64,000 nucleotides of DNA from Megamerina dolium. Taxonomy: Eukaryota > Arthropoda > Insecta > Diptera > Megamerinidae. Made by a program: the position numbers and the translations under genes. The notes beneath the pieces are model-generated. The model worked only from the letters and a program-made list of their open reading frames with translations. It was not told the origin of the DNA and did not search any database. The DNA is taken from the NCBI GenBank assembly GCA_963854835.1, contig OY978529.1, positions 4,560,501 through 4,624,500 of the forward strand, written 5' to 3'. Below are positions 22,647 to 34,011 of the stretch, in pieces (positions within the stretch are counted from its first letter, which is position 1; each line of letters begins with the position of its first letter).

Positions 22647-23422
22647 ATAATTTAATAATTTCAAAATATCAGCATATTCAAAATAAATACTTATACAAAT
22701 GAACTGAACATTATACTCTTAGAAGCAATATTTTACCTTTTTTTTTTTTATCTGAGCACAACAACACACACAAACTTGTCACTCATCAGTCCATCGGTGA
22801 TAATAGGCATAATACAATACTATTGATAAGGGCGCAAATTGTTTAAGCGATTTCCACTTTATGATTGGAATAATTTCAATCAACATGTGAATACATTCTT
22901 AAACATCACTCACCATCAGACACTATCATCAATCAGTCAATGATCGTTGTTCAAGCGTTCAGCTAAATTACCCCAGCTGCCAGCATCATTTTCATATATT
23001 CTAAATACAAGACTCGTATATTCATACAACGGTAAATTGGGCACAACAGGTTGTCTAACAAATTTACCAATATTTAGCCAACAATACAAAAAATAAATAA
23101 AAATAAAAGAAAAAATGTACAAATAAACATTTGGCTAATATCGAACGATTAGTCGGCCAACAATTGAATTCATGTGCACATAACTACATACGAATACGAG
23201 TATATGTCTGTATGTAGTCGTATATTCGGTAATTTGTTTATTTTTTTATTTTTTTTTTATTTTTGGAAAATCTCTTCTTGCATTCTCTCTTCTCTCACCA
23301 AATAATTTCAACTGTCGATTGACACATGTTGCCACACAAAAATATTTTGTTTGTTTGTTTGTTTATTTTTCGAATTAATTTATCAACGAGACTCAGCCAG
23401 CAATTCTCATATAATACAAGCT

Positions 23423-23456
<34 letters not shown>

Positions 23457-24564
23457 TTCTATTCTAAAATTGTTTATTATTGAATGTTTTGATATCACAC
23501 TATCACCACCAAATTGCCATAAATCAGTTTGTACATACACACAAACTTGATTGTTTTATATTTTTCAGCACAGTATCTCATACATATTGTAGTATATATA
23601 GTATATATATATATATAATATAATAGTTGATTGATTTAGTGGAAATGTTGATTGTATGTAGAGAGATGATCACACAATTAATAAAAGCTTATGCAATTGG
23701 CTAGTATCAAAAGTACAACCATTGCCACTTGATATCTGTCAAATATGAATGTAAACCAAAGTGACAGTTGTTGAACTTGAAACTCTATTATTTTGCGATA
23801 AGGATCGATTAACAATCTCGTATAAATTTTCTTCAAATATGAGAATAAGTTCACAATCGACGAATATGTGATTAAGCAGAAATAAATGGGGAAGTAAAAG
23901 CCCACAAATTTGTTTAAAAGTGCCCAAAACTCACTGTCTTGTATGAGAATCCACTTTTTAGGTCTAAGCCATTTCATTTCTATTACAACAAAAGTCTCCG
24001 AAATGTGTAATTTCAAGTACTCCTGTCCTGTCCTACTAAATCCTGAGTTTTGAAAAACTACACGAAATATTCTATATATGCAGACAAATCTCTCACTGTA
24101 GAATATCTAAAGACTAATAGACCTGTAGAAAGTTTTGTTACAGTCATTTAAATGATTTTTTCTTCAACACAAGCTCGACAAACTTTAAGCAACAGATTGA
24201 TATTAAAATTTGAGCCAAAGTTGAACTGCAAGTATGTTTTTTTTTTTAAATTTACTTTTGAAACGGCAAAATGGATAACATCTTATGAATTAGACGCATC
24301 TAAGAGACGCAAGCTGAGAATTTAAAGGTTATATCTATGAGAGGCATGCAAAATTTGAAAAGAGATGCTTTAGATTATCTCGATCACTCTGGTAAAATGG
24401 GAATCTAATTATTATAATATTCAGCTCAATTATTTTACAGATATATGGAAATAGTAAAGAAGAAATAAACACCTCTATCCGTATTTTGGGGCGCTGACTT
24501 CGAAACTCCATATTGTACTTCGTCCTAACCTCAAAAGGTTAATGAACATTAAAATTTCCTTTAT
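22647..24564. other. AT-rich, no transposon recognised
   Basis: Contains a (TTG)n run (23424-23455), TATATA-rich sequence at 23593-23615 and T-runs at 23245-23262 and 24238-24247. A 112-codon frame at 23678-24016 (minus) is rich in Phe/Ile/Leu and has two hydrophobic stretches, but I recognise no family and would not call it a gene. Confidence 0.4.
23424..23455. repeat. (TTG)n microsatellite
   Basis: About ten TTG units. Confidence 0.95.
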
Positions 24565-24860
24565 AATACCTTGAAGATCGCTAAAATGCGAAATCCAACA
24601 CCTTTCATTTTTCTTCTCACAATTTGTTCTGAACATACTTACCAGCCCCAACAGCTCCTATCTTTCAAGGTGTTCCCTTATAAAATAGACTTTTTTATGA
24701 AATTACTCGTAGCTCTCACCATACTCAGGGTAGCCCTAAATTATTTAAAGTAAATGACTCACTTACAAATAAACCCATAATTACCCAAAAATCGCCTATA
24801 GAGCGATGAAATGTATGATCGACCCCATTAATTCTTTAAGGGGGACTGCCCTACAGAGCC
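24565..24860 (+). repeat. Relics of the ~160-bp satellite-like repeat
   Basis: Two diverged units: TGAACATACTTACCAGCCCC ... GGTGTTCCCTTATAAAATAG, and ACAAATAAACCCATAATTAC ... CGCCTATAGAG ... GAAATGTATGATCGACCCC. Same block order as the array at 16863-18640. Confidence 0.6.
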
Positions 24861-25009
24861 TTCATCTTTATCCTAGTCACTGTTTATTCTAGAGATGACA
24901 AGACAATTCGAAAAGGCTATTCGAAAGGATATTCGAAATATGCAAAACGGCGAGTTCTGCAAACTTCGCTCCGCAAAATTTATTAAAACAAGGCATAGAC
25001 GGTAGTGGT

Positions 25010-25267
25010 TGGTCCCGTCGTTCAGTGGTTAGTCCTTTGGCCTGATTCAAAGCTGTAGATCATGGGTTCAAACCCCGTCTGAAGCATAACAAATTTGATA
25101 TCGAAAAGATGTTTCTTTCAAGCGGTACCCAGCAATGGTTAATTCTTCCAACAGTAACAATTTACCATTTAAAAGCTTATAAAAGACCTCTGTGAAAAGG
25201 CTCAGAAAAAGACGTTAGAGTTCTGCCGTTCGGAACCGGCTAAAATAAGTAGATCCCTTCTAATACT
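25010..25267 (+). mobile_element. tRNA-derived SINE, type A, 5' part (split element)
   Basis: Head with A-box region TCGTTCAGTGG and B box GGGTTCAAACCCC, then body up to TCCCTTCTAATACT, where an RTE copy interrupts it. The rest of the SINE resumes at 26125. Confidence 0.87.
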
Positions 25268-26124
25268 TACTTACTTACTTACTTATGTGGCCATTATAAC
25301 CGAAAATCGATTTACGCCGAATCTAGCATGCTTCGCCAGCCAACTCTTTCCTTCGCTAGTTAGCGCCAGTTAAAAATTCTAAGCGCTGACAAATTCTCCA
25401 GTACTTGATCTTTCCACCGGAGCTTAGGTCTTCCTCTTTTGCGTCGTCTACCAGCGGGTTCCAAATATAACACCTTCTTAGCCGGAGCGTGTTCTTCCAT
25501 TGGCCCGATATGACCTAGCCAACACAGCCGCTAAATTTTAACGCGCTTTACTATGTCGGTGTCGGAATACACATCATGCAGCTCATGGTTGTACATTATT
25601 CGATACTCGCCACCAACGCAAATAGGTCCAAAGTTCGTGTGTAGGACTTTTCGTTTCTCGAGAGAGAGTCCGACATCTCAATTGCTTACTTAGCCCAAAG
25701 TAGAACCTGTTAGTAAGATTGATCCTTCTCATATCTCCAGGCTGTATTACTGATGCTGCTGGTTCCAAGATAGGTAAAGTCCTTCACTACTTCAAAAGCG
25801 TAGTTATCAACAGTGACGTGTTTTCCAAGATGCTGCAACTCTTTGTTTGATGATGCTACGTACTTCGTCTTGCCGTCGTTCGCCGTGAGACCCATTCGAC
25901 GCGACTCTCTTTTCAACTCTGAGAATGCTGAACTGACTGCTCGCATATTCATGCCGATTCTGCCAATATCATCGGCATACGCTAACAGCATGACACTTTT
26001 GTTGAAGATAGTGCCATTATGTCGTAGATCGGCAGCTCGTATTATTTTCTCCATAATAAGATTGAAGAAGTCGTACGATAACGAATCACCTTGTCTGAAA
26101 CCCCGTTCGGCATTAAACGGCGGG
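25268..26124 (-). mobile_element. RTE-like LINE, 5'-truncated, inserted in a SINE
   Basis: Reading minus: RGFRQGDSLSYDFFNLIMEK, LLAYADDIGRIG with the YADD catalytic pair at 25968-25979, KRESRRMGLTANDGKTKYV, DNYAFEVVKDFTYLGTS, then frameshifted C-terminal parts and the 3' end AATGGCCACATAAGTAAGTA with a clean (TAAG)n tail at 25264-25285. Flanked by TCCCTTCTAATACT and TCCCTTCTAATGCT (13 of 14 identical), the target-site duplication of the SINE. Short 3' UTR and tetranucleotide tail fit the RTE clade. Confidence 0.9.
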
Positions 26125-26144
26125 TCCCTTCTAATGCTGTCCAA
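25710..26144 (-). pseudogene. RTE reverse transcriptase domain, palm region
   Basis: Open frame of 144 codons; the first ~10 residues come from the flanking SINE and are not part of the retroelement. Real content: RT motif with RQGD, the catalytic YADD at residues ~55-59 and the downstream thumb region FTYLGTS. It is truncated at its 5' end by incomplete reverse transcription and frameshifted near 25740. Confidence 0.82.
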
Positions 26145-26226
26145 AATTTAACATGCACAAGAGTAATGGAAGAGAAGCTCCGCCAAAGAGCTCTTCGGGG
26201 CTTATAAATGCAACATATTTATTTTC
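26125..26226 (+). mobile_element. tRNA-derived SINE, type A, 3' part (split element)
   Basis: Continuation of 25010-25267 after the RTE insertion: CTGTCCAAAATTTAACATGC, GGAAGAGAAGCTCCGCCAAA, CTCTTCGGGGCTTATAAATG and the T-rich end. Confidence 0.88.
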
Positions 26227-26399
26227 TATTGTTTTAGTTGCCACCGCAGTTGTCATAGAGAGTGTATTTGGGAGAAACGACCACAAACTCCTAAAAACCT
26301 TGGCTCCGCTCGTCTTTCAGTATTATTTTTCGGCTCGATTTTCGGTGGACAAAATCTTCCGAAGTTGAAAAATTCAAATTTTGTGTTTCAGAAAAAAAA

Positions 26400-26466
26400 A
26401 AGTTTTGTATTTGCCGACCTGGGGATCGAGTCGACAATGTACGCACTAACTAGTGGCTCATTTCAT
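26400..26466 (-). repeat. tRNA-like head, possibly a second SINE family
   Basis: Minus strand reads GAGCCACTAGTTAGTGC (A-box like) and GACTCGATCCCC (B-box like) about 30 bases apart, followed by AGGTCGGCAAATACAAAAC. The downstream sequence does not match the main SINE body. No anticodon arm pairing that would make a functional tRNA. Confidence 0.35.
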
Positions 26467-27433
26467 TCTCACAATACGGAAGAAGACAGGGAATCTATAT
26501 CAATTCTTCTGCGTTCTATTTTCCTCTTCTAATTTTAGGAATACCATTTGGACAGAATTAACCCTCGACGGCTTATATTAAATTTGAAGTATTCTTCAAT
26601 GATCCAATTGTAATTTCTGTATAACAAAAGTTGCGAGATAATTCTTTCTCCGACAAATTGTAGCGATCATACAGTAATCTTCCAATTTATTTTTCTAAAT
26701 TTTGCTCGATCAAGCCAACATTTACTTTTAGTTAAATATCATATTGAGTGTACTCAACGTCTTTAGAGATTGCTGCATATCCAACAACAATAAACTAAAA
26801 TGCGCAAATAAACAAATCATCAATCAACCATGCAAACATTCCGCAAAAATTTGATGTTAGTGTGGCGCCCCACGAAAAGTGCAACCACATAAAAATAACA
26901 ACAGCTTGAATTGTTGTGAAATGTCAGTCAGTGAGCCAGTCAGTCAGTCAGTCAGTCAGTCAGTCAGTTTAGTCCAATAATCCAGTTCAGTTTCTTTTCA
27001 ATCTGTCTTGAATGTTTGCTTTAAATGAAGAGCAAAAATACATATTATTTGTACAAATTTCTCTCCCTCCCACGGTTGCAATTTCATGTTTTGACAGTTT
27101 GCGTGGAAATCGTACTGCGTTCACATACAAACACACACACACACACACGAACACAGTGCGATATGAAATGTGTTGCTGCTGAATATTCGACATTTGCATA
27201 AATCAACGAATTGAGAGCGATAAATGATATACGAGTACGTTGTTCGCTGTATGATCGTTTAGTTTACGATCTGTAATGCGTTTCACTTGTCACTCATATC
27301 ATACAACACATGTTGAGTTTACGGCTATGTGGTGAGAGGAGCAGTAAGCAGCTATATGTAGAATAAGTTAGTCCACACATGAGTGCGATCACATCGACTG
27401 ATTAACAATTTCAAATTAGATTTTATGAATTTT
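26467..27433. other. No gene seen; microsatellites
   Basis: Holds (CAGT)n at 26936-26969 and (CA)n at about 27130-27148. Otherwise AT-rich unique sequence. Confidence 0.45.
26936..26969. repeat. (CAGT)n microsatellite
   Basis: Eight near-perfect CAGT units. Confidence 0.94.
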
Positions 27434-27567
27434 TATACCCTGCATAATGCAATATGCATGGTATATTCATTTCGGTCAGATGTTTGTGTCCACTTGAAGG
27501 AATCTCCGGAGATATAGACATGGATATATATTCGTGATCAGCGTCGATTAAATTTTCGATTTAACGA

Positions 27568-27606
27568 TGTCCGTCAGTCCGTCCGTCCGTCCGTCTGTCT
27601 GTCTGT
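27568..27606. repeat. (GTCY)n microsatellite inside the Helentron-like element
   Basis: GTCCGTCAGTCCGTCCGTCC followed by GTCTGTCTGTCTGTC. Confidence 0.95.
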
Positions 27607-28646
27607 CACCTGGCTGGTTCGCACGATAACTTGAGTAAATATTGAGCTATTTCGATGAAATTTGGCATAAGTAATCTATGATCCAAGGGTACGGAGGGGA
27701 TTGATATTGGGCATGATCGTTCAATAACCACGCCCACACCAAGCATTCAAAGCGACTAACCTCGAAATTTTCAAAATCTTTAACTTGCTACAACTCACAC
27801 AATATACCACTTGGGACAACAATATTTTGCACATAGAGTTATATTATACTACTATATAACCTCACCAAAAGTGGATGAGCCACGCCTACTTTCTAGCGTA
27901 GCTCCCATACAAAGTGTCTGTACTTCTTTTAAATTGAAACTGCTGTAACTTCTACAATCTTCTGTCTAGAATAACCATAATTGACACTTAGATTAACACG
28001 GCAGTCAGAAATAATATGGCAGAAAATCAGTGAGCCACGCCCACTCCTTTTTGGGTCTGCCATACAAAGTTGCGGAAATTAAAAAAAATGTTACCGGTTA
28101 TAACTTGCAAACTATTCAGCGTAGAATAACGAGATTTAAGGTGTGGATTAGTATTGTACGAGCAACTAGGCACACTTGAAATGGGCGCACCACGCCCAGT
28201 GTTTATCGTAGCCCCCATACAAATTTTAAATTGAAACAGCTGTAACTTAGGCAATCTTATGTCTACAATAACCATAATTGACACTTAAATTAATATCGTA
28301 GTCGGAAATAATCTGGCGAAAAATCAGCGTACCACGCCCACTTCTTATTGGGGCTCCCAACTTAGAAACTATTCAACTTAGGACACCAAATTTAAGGTGT
28401 GGATTAACATTGAAAAATTAATTGGATTTACTAGAAAGTGGTAAGCCACTCCCACTTTTTATATAGCTCCCATACTAAGCCTCGGAATTATCTTAAAATC
28501 CTTTTACTTCGTCAAAGTCAACCATATTTCGGGTGTAAATTAGTAGTATATGCAAAAATTGTTTCTCGAAAAGTGGAAATAAAAGAAAAGTTGGATATTC
28601 GAGTAAACTTTTTATATATAAATCTACATATGCAGGGTATAGTTTG

Positions 28647-28662
28647 GTCGGCCCCAGCCGAC
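28647..28662 (+). other. 3' subterminal hairpin of Helentron-like element
   Basis: Perfect 6-bp stem GTCGGC/GCCGAC with loop CCCA. It lies 6 bases after the 3' copy of the subterminal inverted repeat, the position expected for a Helitron-type termination hairpin. Confidence 0.7.
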
Positions 28663-28676
28663 TGTAAGGAGATTTT

Positions 28677-29798
28677 TTTAATTAAAATTAGGTAAAATTT
28701 TTATTTCAAATATTGCTTCAAGCATAAATTGTAGTCAGACAAGTAAATAACTATAGCATATATTGATCGTGTATTAATAAATCCATTATTCAATTAGCAT
28801 AGTTAGTAATATGATGCATATGTGTCTCATAATAACGATCTGGTGATCATTTTTCGTCATTTCATTAAATTTCGAATTTCGAAAATACATTCACTGCTTC
28901 GAATATACATCGAATATATATCGATCGTAATAAGATCATGAAGATCATGACGATCGTATGAGTATTTTGAGAAATTTTTGAGACATTTTCTACTTTAAAT
29001 CCACAAACTATTTCTTTTTTGCTTTTTTTTTTATCAAAAATTTCAATGGGCGTGTATTTCACTGATCTTCATATGATGCAACTAGTGAACCAACCAACCA
29101 ACCAACCAGCATAAAATTCCATCAAAAATGTATTCAATGCAAACGAGCACAACGCCACAACAATCACATTCTCAAATAATTGATGTGGCCTTTTACGTTT
29201 GGACATTTACATGCTGCTTCGCTTGCTTGTTTGCCTCGATCATCAAACAATGGCTACATATTTTATATTGTCTCTTCTTGTTGTTGTTTTTGTTGTTGTT
29301 TTCTCATTTCACTGATCTTATTTTACTTATTGTCTGCAATACTGCAACATGTATGCACACAGTATTGTAAGTAGTAGCCAACCAATGAGCCAATCAACCC
29401 AACTAAAACCAAACTCATTCAGCCAATTGTTATAGAGTTCGTTTGGCCGTTTGTGAAACAGTTGCAATTGCTTGTGATCTTTTGACGACAGCCAGCAACA
29501 AAAGTCAACAGCAACAAACAGCTGAAGAGCCAAAAAAAAATAAAGTTCTTTCTAAAGGCACTAACAAAAAAAAAAAATAAGATATGGTGTCTTTCCATGG
29601 TTGCTGACAGCTAAGAAGCTTCTTTAACTATTTGTATTATGATTATGCACATGCAAAATGATCAAACGGTATTTTACCTATTTTTCCAAAATTATTTATT
29701 ATACTCAACACACGAAGAGTCAAGGGGGTATTTTGAGGAATTTTTGCTTCCATTTCTAACATTAATAAGAGAGGTAATGGTGAAGAATAATACAATGT
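28677..29798. other. No gene seen; AT-rich
   Basis: GATCATGAAGATCATGACGATCG-type words at 28925-28960, (ACCA)n at 29090-29108, and TTGTTG runs at 29279-29300. Short frames around 29128-29374 are hydrophobic low-complexity sequence. Confidence 0.4.
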
Positions 29799-30037
29799 AC
29801 GAGAGCGGTCCCAGAACTACCCGACCTGACATGGCGGCAGTAGTTTCAAAAAAATTTGTTTTAAATTTCAAGGCTCCACGCCGTTTAGCATTTTTTTTTT
29901 TTTTTGAGCCATCGAAAGTTAACGACCTCAGTGAATTTGTAAACATGGAAAAAAATTGGTCACCGTTATGTAATTCAATACTTTCACTTGAAAGGTCTCA
30001 GTTCAACGAATATTAACGCCGAACTAGATTCTACTCT

Positions 30038-30385
30038 AGTGGGTGCCGTAGCTCAGTGGCTAGTGTGTTGACCTTCTGATCTGTAGGTGGTGGTTCAATC
30101 CCCGACTGATGCATAAGAAATTTAATATCGAAAAGATTTTTCTTTCGAACGGTACTCACCTGTAGGTAAGCAATTGGCAATTATTCCGACAATAACAACT
30201 TGCCATGAAAAAGCTTCTAAAAGAACTCTGGGACAAAGCTCAGAAAAAGTGATGTCACAAGGGTTCTGCCGTTCGGAACCGGCTAAAATAAGTAGATCCC
30301 TTCTAATACTATCCAAAAATTTAACACGCACAACAGCTCGGCCAATGAGCCCTTCGGGGCTTTAAGTGCCACATAGTTTTTTTTT
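30038..30385 (+). mobile_element. tRNA-derived SINE, type A, full length (best copy)
   Basis: Best-bounded member of the main SINE family: perfect 13-bp target-site duplication TAGATTCTACTCT (30025-30037 and 30386-30398). Structure: tRNA-like head with A and B boxes; body with TTTAATATCGAAAAGATTTT, CTTTCGAACGGTACTCACC, CAACTTGCCATGAAAAAGC, GTCACAAGGGTTCTGCCGTT and CTAAAATAAGTAGATCCC; type A tail GCTCGGCCAATGAGCCCTTC, GGGGCTTTAAGTGCCACATA, and a final T run. Non-coding; mobilised by a LINE in trans, as for other SINEs. About 348 bp. Confidence 0.93.
30049..30102 (+). promoter_or_regulatory. Internal RNA polymerase III promoter (A and B boxes) of the SINE
   Basis: A box TAGCTCAGTGG at 30049-30059 and B box GGTTCAATCCC at 30092-30102, both close to the tRNA consensus and spaced as in tRNA genes. 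The ten-T run at 30377-30386 could act as a pol III terminator. Confidence 0.85.
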
Positions 30386-30504
30386 TAGATTCTACTCTGG
30401 GGGAGCCTGCTTCTTCGTTTACGACCATCAAATATTGGGTGGCAGAGTTTAAACGAGGTTGTACGAGCTACTAAGACTAACACTGTAGTGGTCAACCAAT
30501 TGAG

Positions 30505-30954
30505 GTGGCCACGCCAGAAACGGTTAAGAAAATCCAGAAAATGGTATTGGATGATCGCCAGCTGAAGGTGCGTGACCTAGGTGATCTTACAGGCATTTCA
30601 AAAAGTGCTATACATTGTATATTGACCGAAAATTTGGAGATGAAAAAGCTGTGCGCAAGATGGGTGCCGCATTTGCTCACAATAGAACAAAAACAACATC
30701 GTGAAGATGTTTCTATAGAGTGTTTGGCGATGTTTCACAGTAATAAAGTCGAGTTTTTGCATCGATTCGTAACCATGGATGAGACATGGTTCCGCCACTT
30801 CACACCTGAGACAAAGGAGCAGTCAAAACAGTGGACTGAAAGGGGAGAATCGTATCCAAAGGTTCCAGGCAAGGTTTGGGATACACGTGGGATAATTTTT
30901 ATTGATTATATTCAAAACGAAAAAAAAATATATCAACGGCGAGTATTATGCTAA
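30505..30954 (+). pseudogene. mariner transposase, N-terminal two thirds, broken
   Basis: Open stretch of 149 codons from the element at 29799-31334. Residues 1-45 are the second helix-turn-helix region (KIQKMVLDDRQLKVRDLGDL, SKSAIHCILTENLEMKKLCA), followed by the WVPHLLT linker and FVTMDETW with the first catalytic Asp at residue ~95. Coding continues in other frames: the NGEYYANLLQHLSDEIK segment at about 30935-30990 and PDLAPSDFLLFP with the third Asp at about 31085-31120. The second catalytic Asp block is deleted at about 31008. Confidence 0.87.
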
Positions 30955-31334
30955 TCTGTTGCAGCATTTAAGTGATGAAATTAAAGAAAAAAGGCCGCAT
31001 TTGGCGAAAAATACACATCCGCTATTGCTATGGCCAAAATCAATGAGTTAAAGCTCGAATTGCTTCAGCACGCACCTTATTAGCCAGATTTAGCTCCTTC
31101 GGATTTCCTTCTATTTCCAAATTTGAAAAAAAAAATGGCTTGGTAGTAGAAGATTTGGAAACAATGAAGAGGTCCGGTCTGCGGTAGATGGCTATTTTGA
31201 TGAGCTAGACAGTTCATATCATAAATAGGGTATCGAAGCTATAGAATATCACTGGGAAAAGTGTATAGAGCTAAAAGGAGATTAGGTTGAGAAATACAGA
31301 AAAAATTACCCGATAATTCTGAGACCGCCCTCGT

Positions 31335-33029
31335 ATGTACCTAGAATACTGTAGCCTTAACTATTTTATTCGCTGTGTCTGAAAATAAACGAATTATCTC
31401 AATGGGGTATCCCCCAAAAAAAATACTAAAATCAATATGTCTTTCAATTTGATTCTTTCAGAAATCATAATAAATACGAATTATATAAGAAATAATATAA
31501 TCTGTATTGAAACTAAGTGAATTGCATCACTTGTAATAGTTTATATTTAAATATCTACTACTACATTGAATAAATACAGAATTTTAAAGAAAGTCCATTT
31601 ATTGACCATGGGTGGCATGAATGGCTAATGAATAAAATTTTAAATATTTATTTTAGTTTTAGTTTGGATATGTTGATGCTGTTGCTGTGTTGCTGTTGTT
31701 GCTTTTGCTGATGGTGGTATTGCAATAAATCAACAAACAATCGAATGTTTCTTAATACTAGGTAGCCAGCTATGTAGCTAGATAGCTAGCTGTCTATCCA
31801 AGTATCAAGCCCTTTCCTTTCACTCTTCTTTTCTTCACTTCATCTTTTCGATGGAGAGGTGTTGAAAGATTTATGCGTTTGCATCAAACTGTGAGATAAA
31901 TTACTGACAATTGAGTGAGATGAATAAGTGCGATATAAATGAAGCGTACGTAAAGAGAATGTTTATAAAAAAAAAAAATTAAATTAAATTAAAATTTGTA
32001 GTAAATACGTAGATTTCGAAAAAGAAATGTAGAAAATTTAGTTTGTGCAAGCATCAAAAATTAATCAATTACAATAATGCTTATTTATTTTGACTGTAAA
32101 AAAGGCAAAGATGTCTTGCATGCTACTCCCTTCCCTCCCTCTCTGTTGCACTCGCTGTGTTAATCCTTCTACAATATCATCATAAACTTAAGAGCTACAA
32201 TTATACCCCTATATGGTTTGGTACGCTACTACCGGTTATGCGTCAAGTGATCGAGTGTAAGCTGAACAGCTGCTTCTATTAGCATATACTTCCATAATTC
32301 GGTTGTCGTTATTTTAGTCGTTATGCTAGTCAACAATAGTAACTATCATCGTAACTAGAACTTTGTAGCAACATGCTAATTACACTGATTTATGGTCGTA
32401 TTGTTTGCTGTGCTTACAATGCTTTGGATATTGTAAAATCTACATACATATGTTTAGTATTAGAATGGTGTACTCTATATAGAGCAGCCGAGCCCAGCAA
32501 GGAGCTCAATTAGCTCCTTACAACGTAAACGAATTTTTAAAGATCTCTTAGGAAGAATATGGCAATATTCTTATAAATATGGCTCTAGTGGTTCATTGTA
32601 ATGGACCTCAATCTCAATGACTCTTTTACAACGTAGAAGAAAATTGATGTGCATTGATTTTGTGGATCGATTTCAAATTACTACTATCAATTGGTTGTTC
32701 TTGTTGCTCTGTTATGAAGACTTTTGATATCGAATCTTCGTTTGTCTCATCGTTACTCACGACTTTCAATTTGCCTCATATAAGTATCGAATTCTACGAT
32801 CGTTTTTCAAGACTCATGAGCAGATCATGAGCAGTTTTACAGTTTTTGTTGTCTGGCTCCACAAATTATTTTTTAGGCATGCTTGCTCTAGAAAAAAGCG
32901 GATTGGATGATAAACATTTTCTTTCTGTCGCCAAAATGTTTTTTTATGGTAAAACATTTTGGTGACAGAGGTTGAAAGGAAAAATATATTTAAAATAATG
33001 CAGTTTTCTCTCTGCAGTGTACTTTCTAT
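31335..33029. other. No gene seen; AT-rich
   Basis: Contains a TGTTGCTGTTGTTGC-type run at 31675-31700, GTAGCTAGATAGCTAGCTG at 31776-31793, and the palindrome/hairpin pair at 32473-32519. No transposon family recognised. Confidence 0.4.
32473..32519. other. Palindrome followed by a hairpin
   Basis: Perfect 12-bp palindrome CTCTATATAGAG (32473-32484), then AAGGAGCT-CAATT-AGCTCCTT (32499-32519), a perfect 8-bp stem with a 5-base loop. Function unknown. Confidence 0.6.
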
Positions 33030-33208
33030 GTTAAAGTGTTGTCACAAGGTTTCTGCCGTTCGAAACCGGCTAATATAAGGAGGTCCCTTCTAATGCTGTC
33101 GAAATTTAACACGCACAAGAGTATTGAAAGAGAAGCTCGATGGTATCACAATGGGCCTAAGTGTGTCCTCTCGGAGAGAGGGCAGCCACATAACCTAACC
33201 TAACCTAA
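33030..33208 (+). mobile_element. tRNA-derived SINE, type B, 5'-truncated
   Basis: Begins in the body (GTTAAAGTG, GTCACAAGG) and runs through CCGTTCGAAACCGGC to the complete type B tail with CCTCTCGGAGAGAGG hairpin and CCTAACCTAACCTAA end. Confidence 0.87.
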
Positions 33209-33479
33209 GGCATTCATCAAAGATAGTATGATGGAATGTCACGAGTCACTAAACGAACTTACTCAATATTTCACCATATATCTCCCTCGGGTACCCGGCC
33301 ATAGAAATATAGAGAATAATTGCAGATGCTTGGCTCCGTGCAGGAAAAGGTCTAACACGCACGTATTCGAGTCTCTTGATAACATTACCAAAATTGCAAA
33401 CATAAAATTTACAAAGATTATTTAGTTTATTAAATCGTCAGGATCGTAAGGGGGACCCAGTGGGATAAGGATTAGTAGC

Positions 33480-34000
33480 TGTAGTATCACAACCATCTTA
33501 AGTACCTACCTACATAGACATTTGGTATTGGTTGTGAATACTTTTCCTCTATCGCTCAGTAAATTTGGCTCCATTCTCAGTTTTGAAAAATTGATACTTG
33601 CCACATGCAGTGGCACACAGCCACACAGTGACTTTTACTAGATATAACGGGGTTTCGAGAGTCTCATAGGGATTATTTTCACTCTAAATTTTGATTATTC
33701 ACATACCAATTAAGTTAGAAATTAGCCTCATCGCTGAAAGTTATTTGAGAATAAATATGCGGTTAATTTCAGAGATGAGAAATCTCACTCATTCAGTTGG
33801 ATATTATGCAGATGTGGGCGAAGAGCGTGTTGCTGGCATTGACACGATAAATTTGGGTTCTCAGTCTCACTTCTACAGCGATGGTTGTTTCTGTGATATG
33901 CACAGCGTGAACTCGCATTGGATGAATATTATCGATAAGAGTAGATAATCAATCCTGCTCATATGGACAACTGTGCTCACAGAAAACATGTGAAAATGAA
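33480..34000 (-). mobile_element. Highly decayed rosa-like mariner relic (tentative)
   Basis: TTTTGATTATTCACATACCA followed by GCCTCATCGCTGAA parallels the TTTTGATTATTCACGTATCC ... GCTTCGTCGCTGAA block of the copy at 20197, i.e. the region around the first catalytic Asp on the minus strand. Neighbouring blocks are too diverged to align by eye. Confidence 0.38.
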
Positions 34001-34011
34001 CTTTGATTATA

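Larger units (their letters stand above)
27434..28676 (+). mobile_element. Helentron/DINE-1-like non-autonomous element, 6 internal monomers
   Basis: Starts TATACCCTGCATAATGC at a T-rich site; near the 3' end is the inverted copy CATATGCAGGGTATA (28627-28641), then the hairpin GTCGGC-CCCA-GCCGAC (28647-28662) and AAGGAGATTTTT. After the start come a (GTCY)n microsatellite (27568-27606) and a non-coding region in which CCACGCCCAC-type cores recur at 27729, 27880, 28035, 28190, 28332 and 28446. Subterminal inverted repeats plus a 3' hairpin and GTCY repeats match what is known of Helentron-associated/mini-me-like dipteran elements; assignment is by structure only. No protein-coding frame. Confidence 0.75.
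29799..31334 (+). mobile_element. mariner (DD34D-type family), near full length, split by a SINE
   Basis: Termini ACGAGAGCGGTCCCAGAACT and, reversed at the right, GAGACCGCCCTCGT, with TA-rich flanks. The transposase runs on the plus strand from about 29830 and is interrupted by a SINE at 30038-30385. Removing SINE and duplication leaves about 1.17 kb, the size of an intact mariner. Confidence 0.87.

Noticed and set aside
23678..24016. 112-codon hydrophobic frame, considered as a chemoreceptor exon
   Set aside because: Hydrophobicity follows from AT-rich codons; no conserved receptor motif, no clear splice sites, no partner exons.
28438..28695. Matching 85-91-codon frames at 28027/28438 and 57643/58391
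   Set aside because: They recur only because the Helentron-like element is repeated; both strands are open at the same places and the frame is not preserved across monomers.
30040..30110. A functional tRNA gene
   Set aside because: A and B boxes are good, but the acceptor stem does not close and the sequence continues into a repeated SINE body with target-site duplications.
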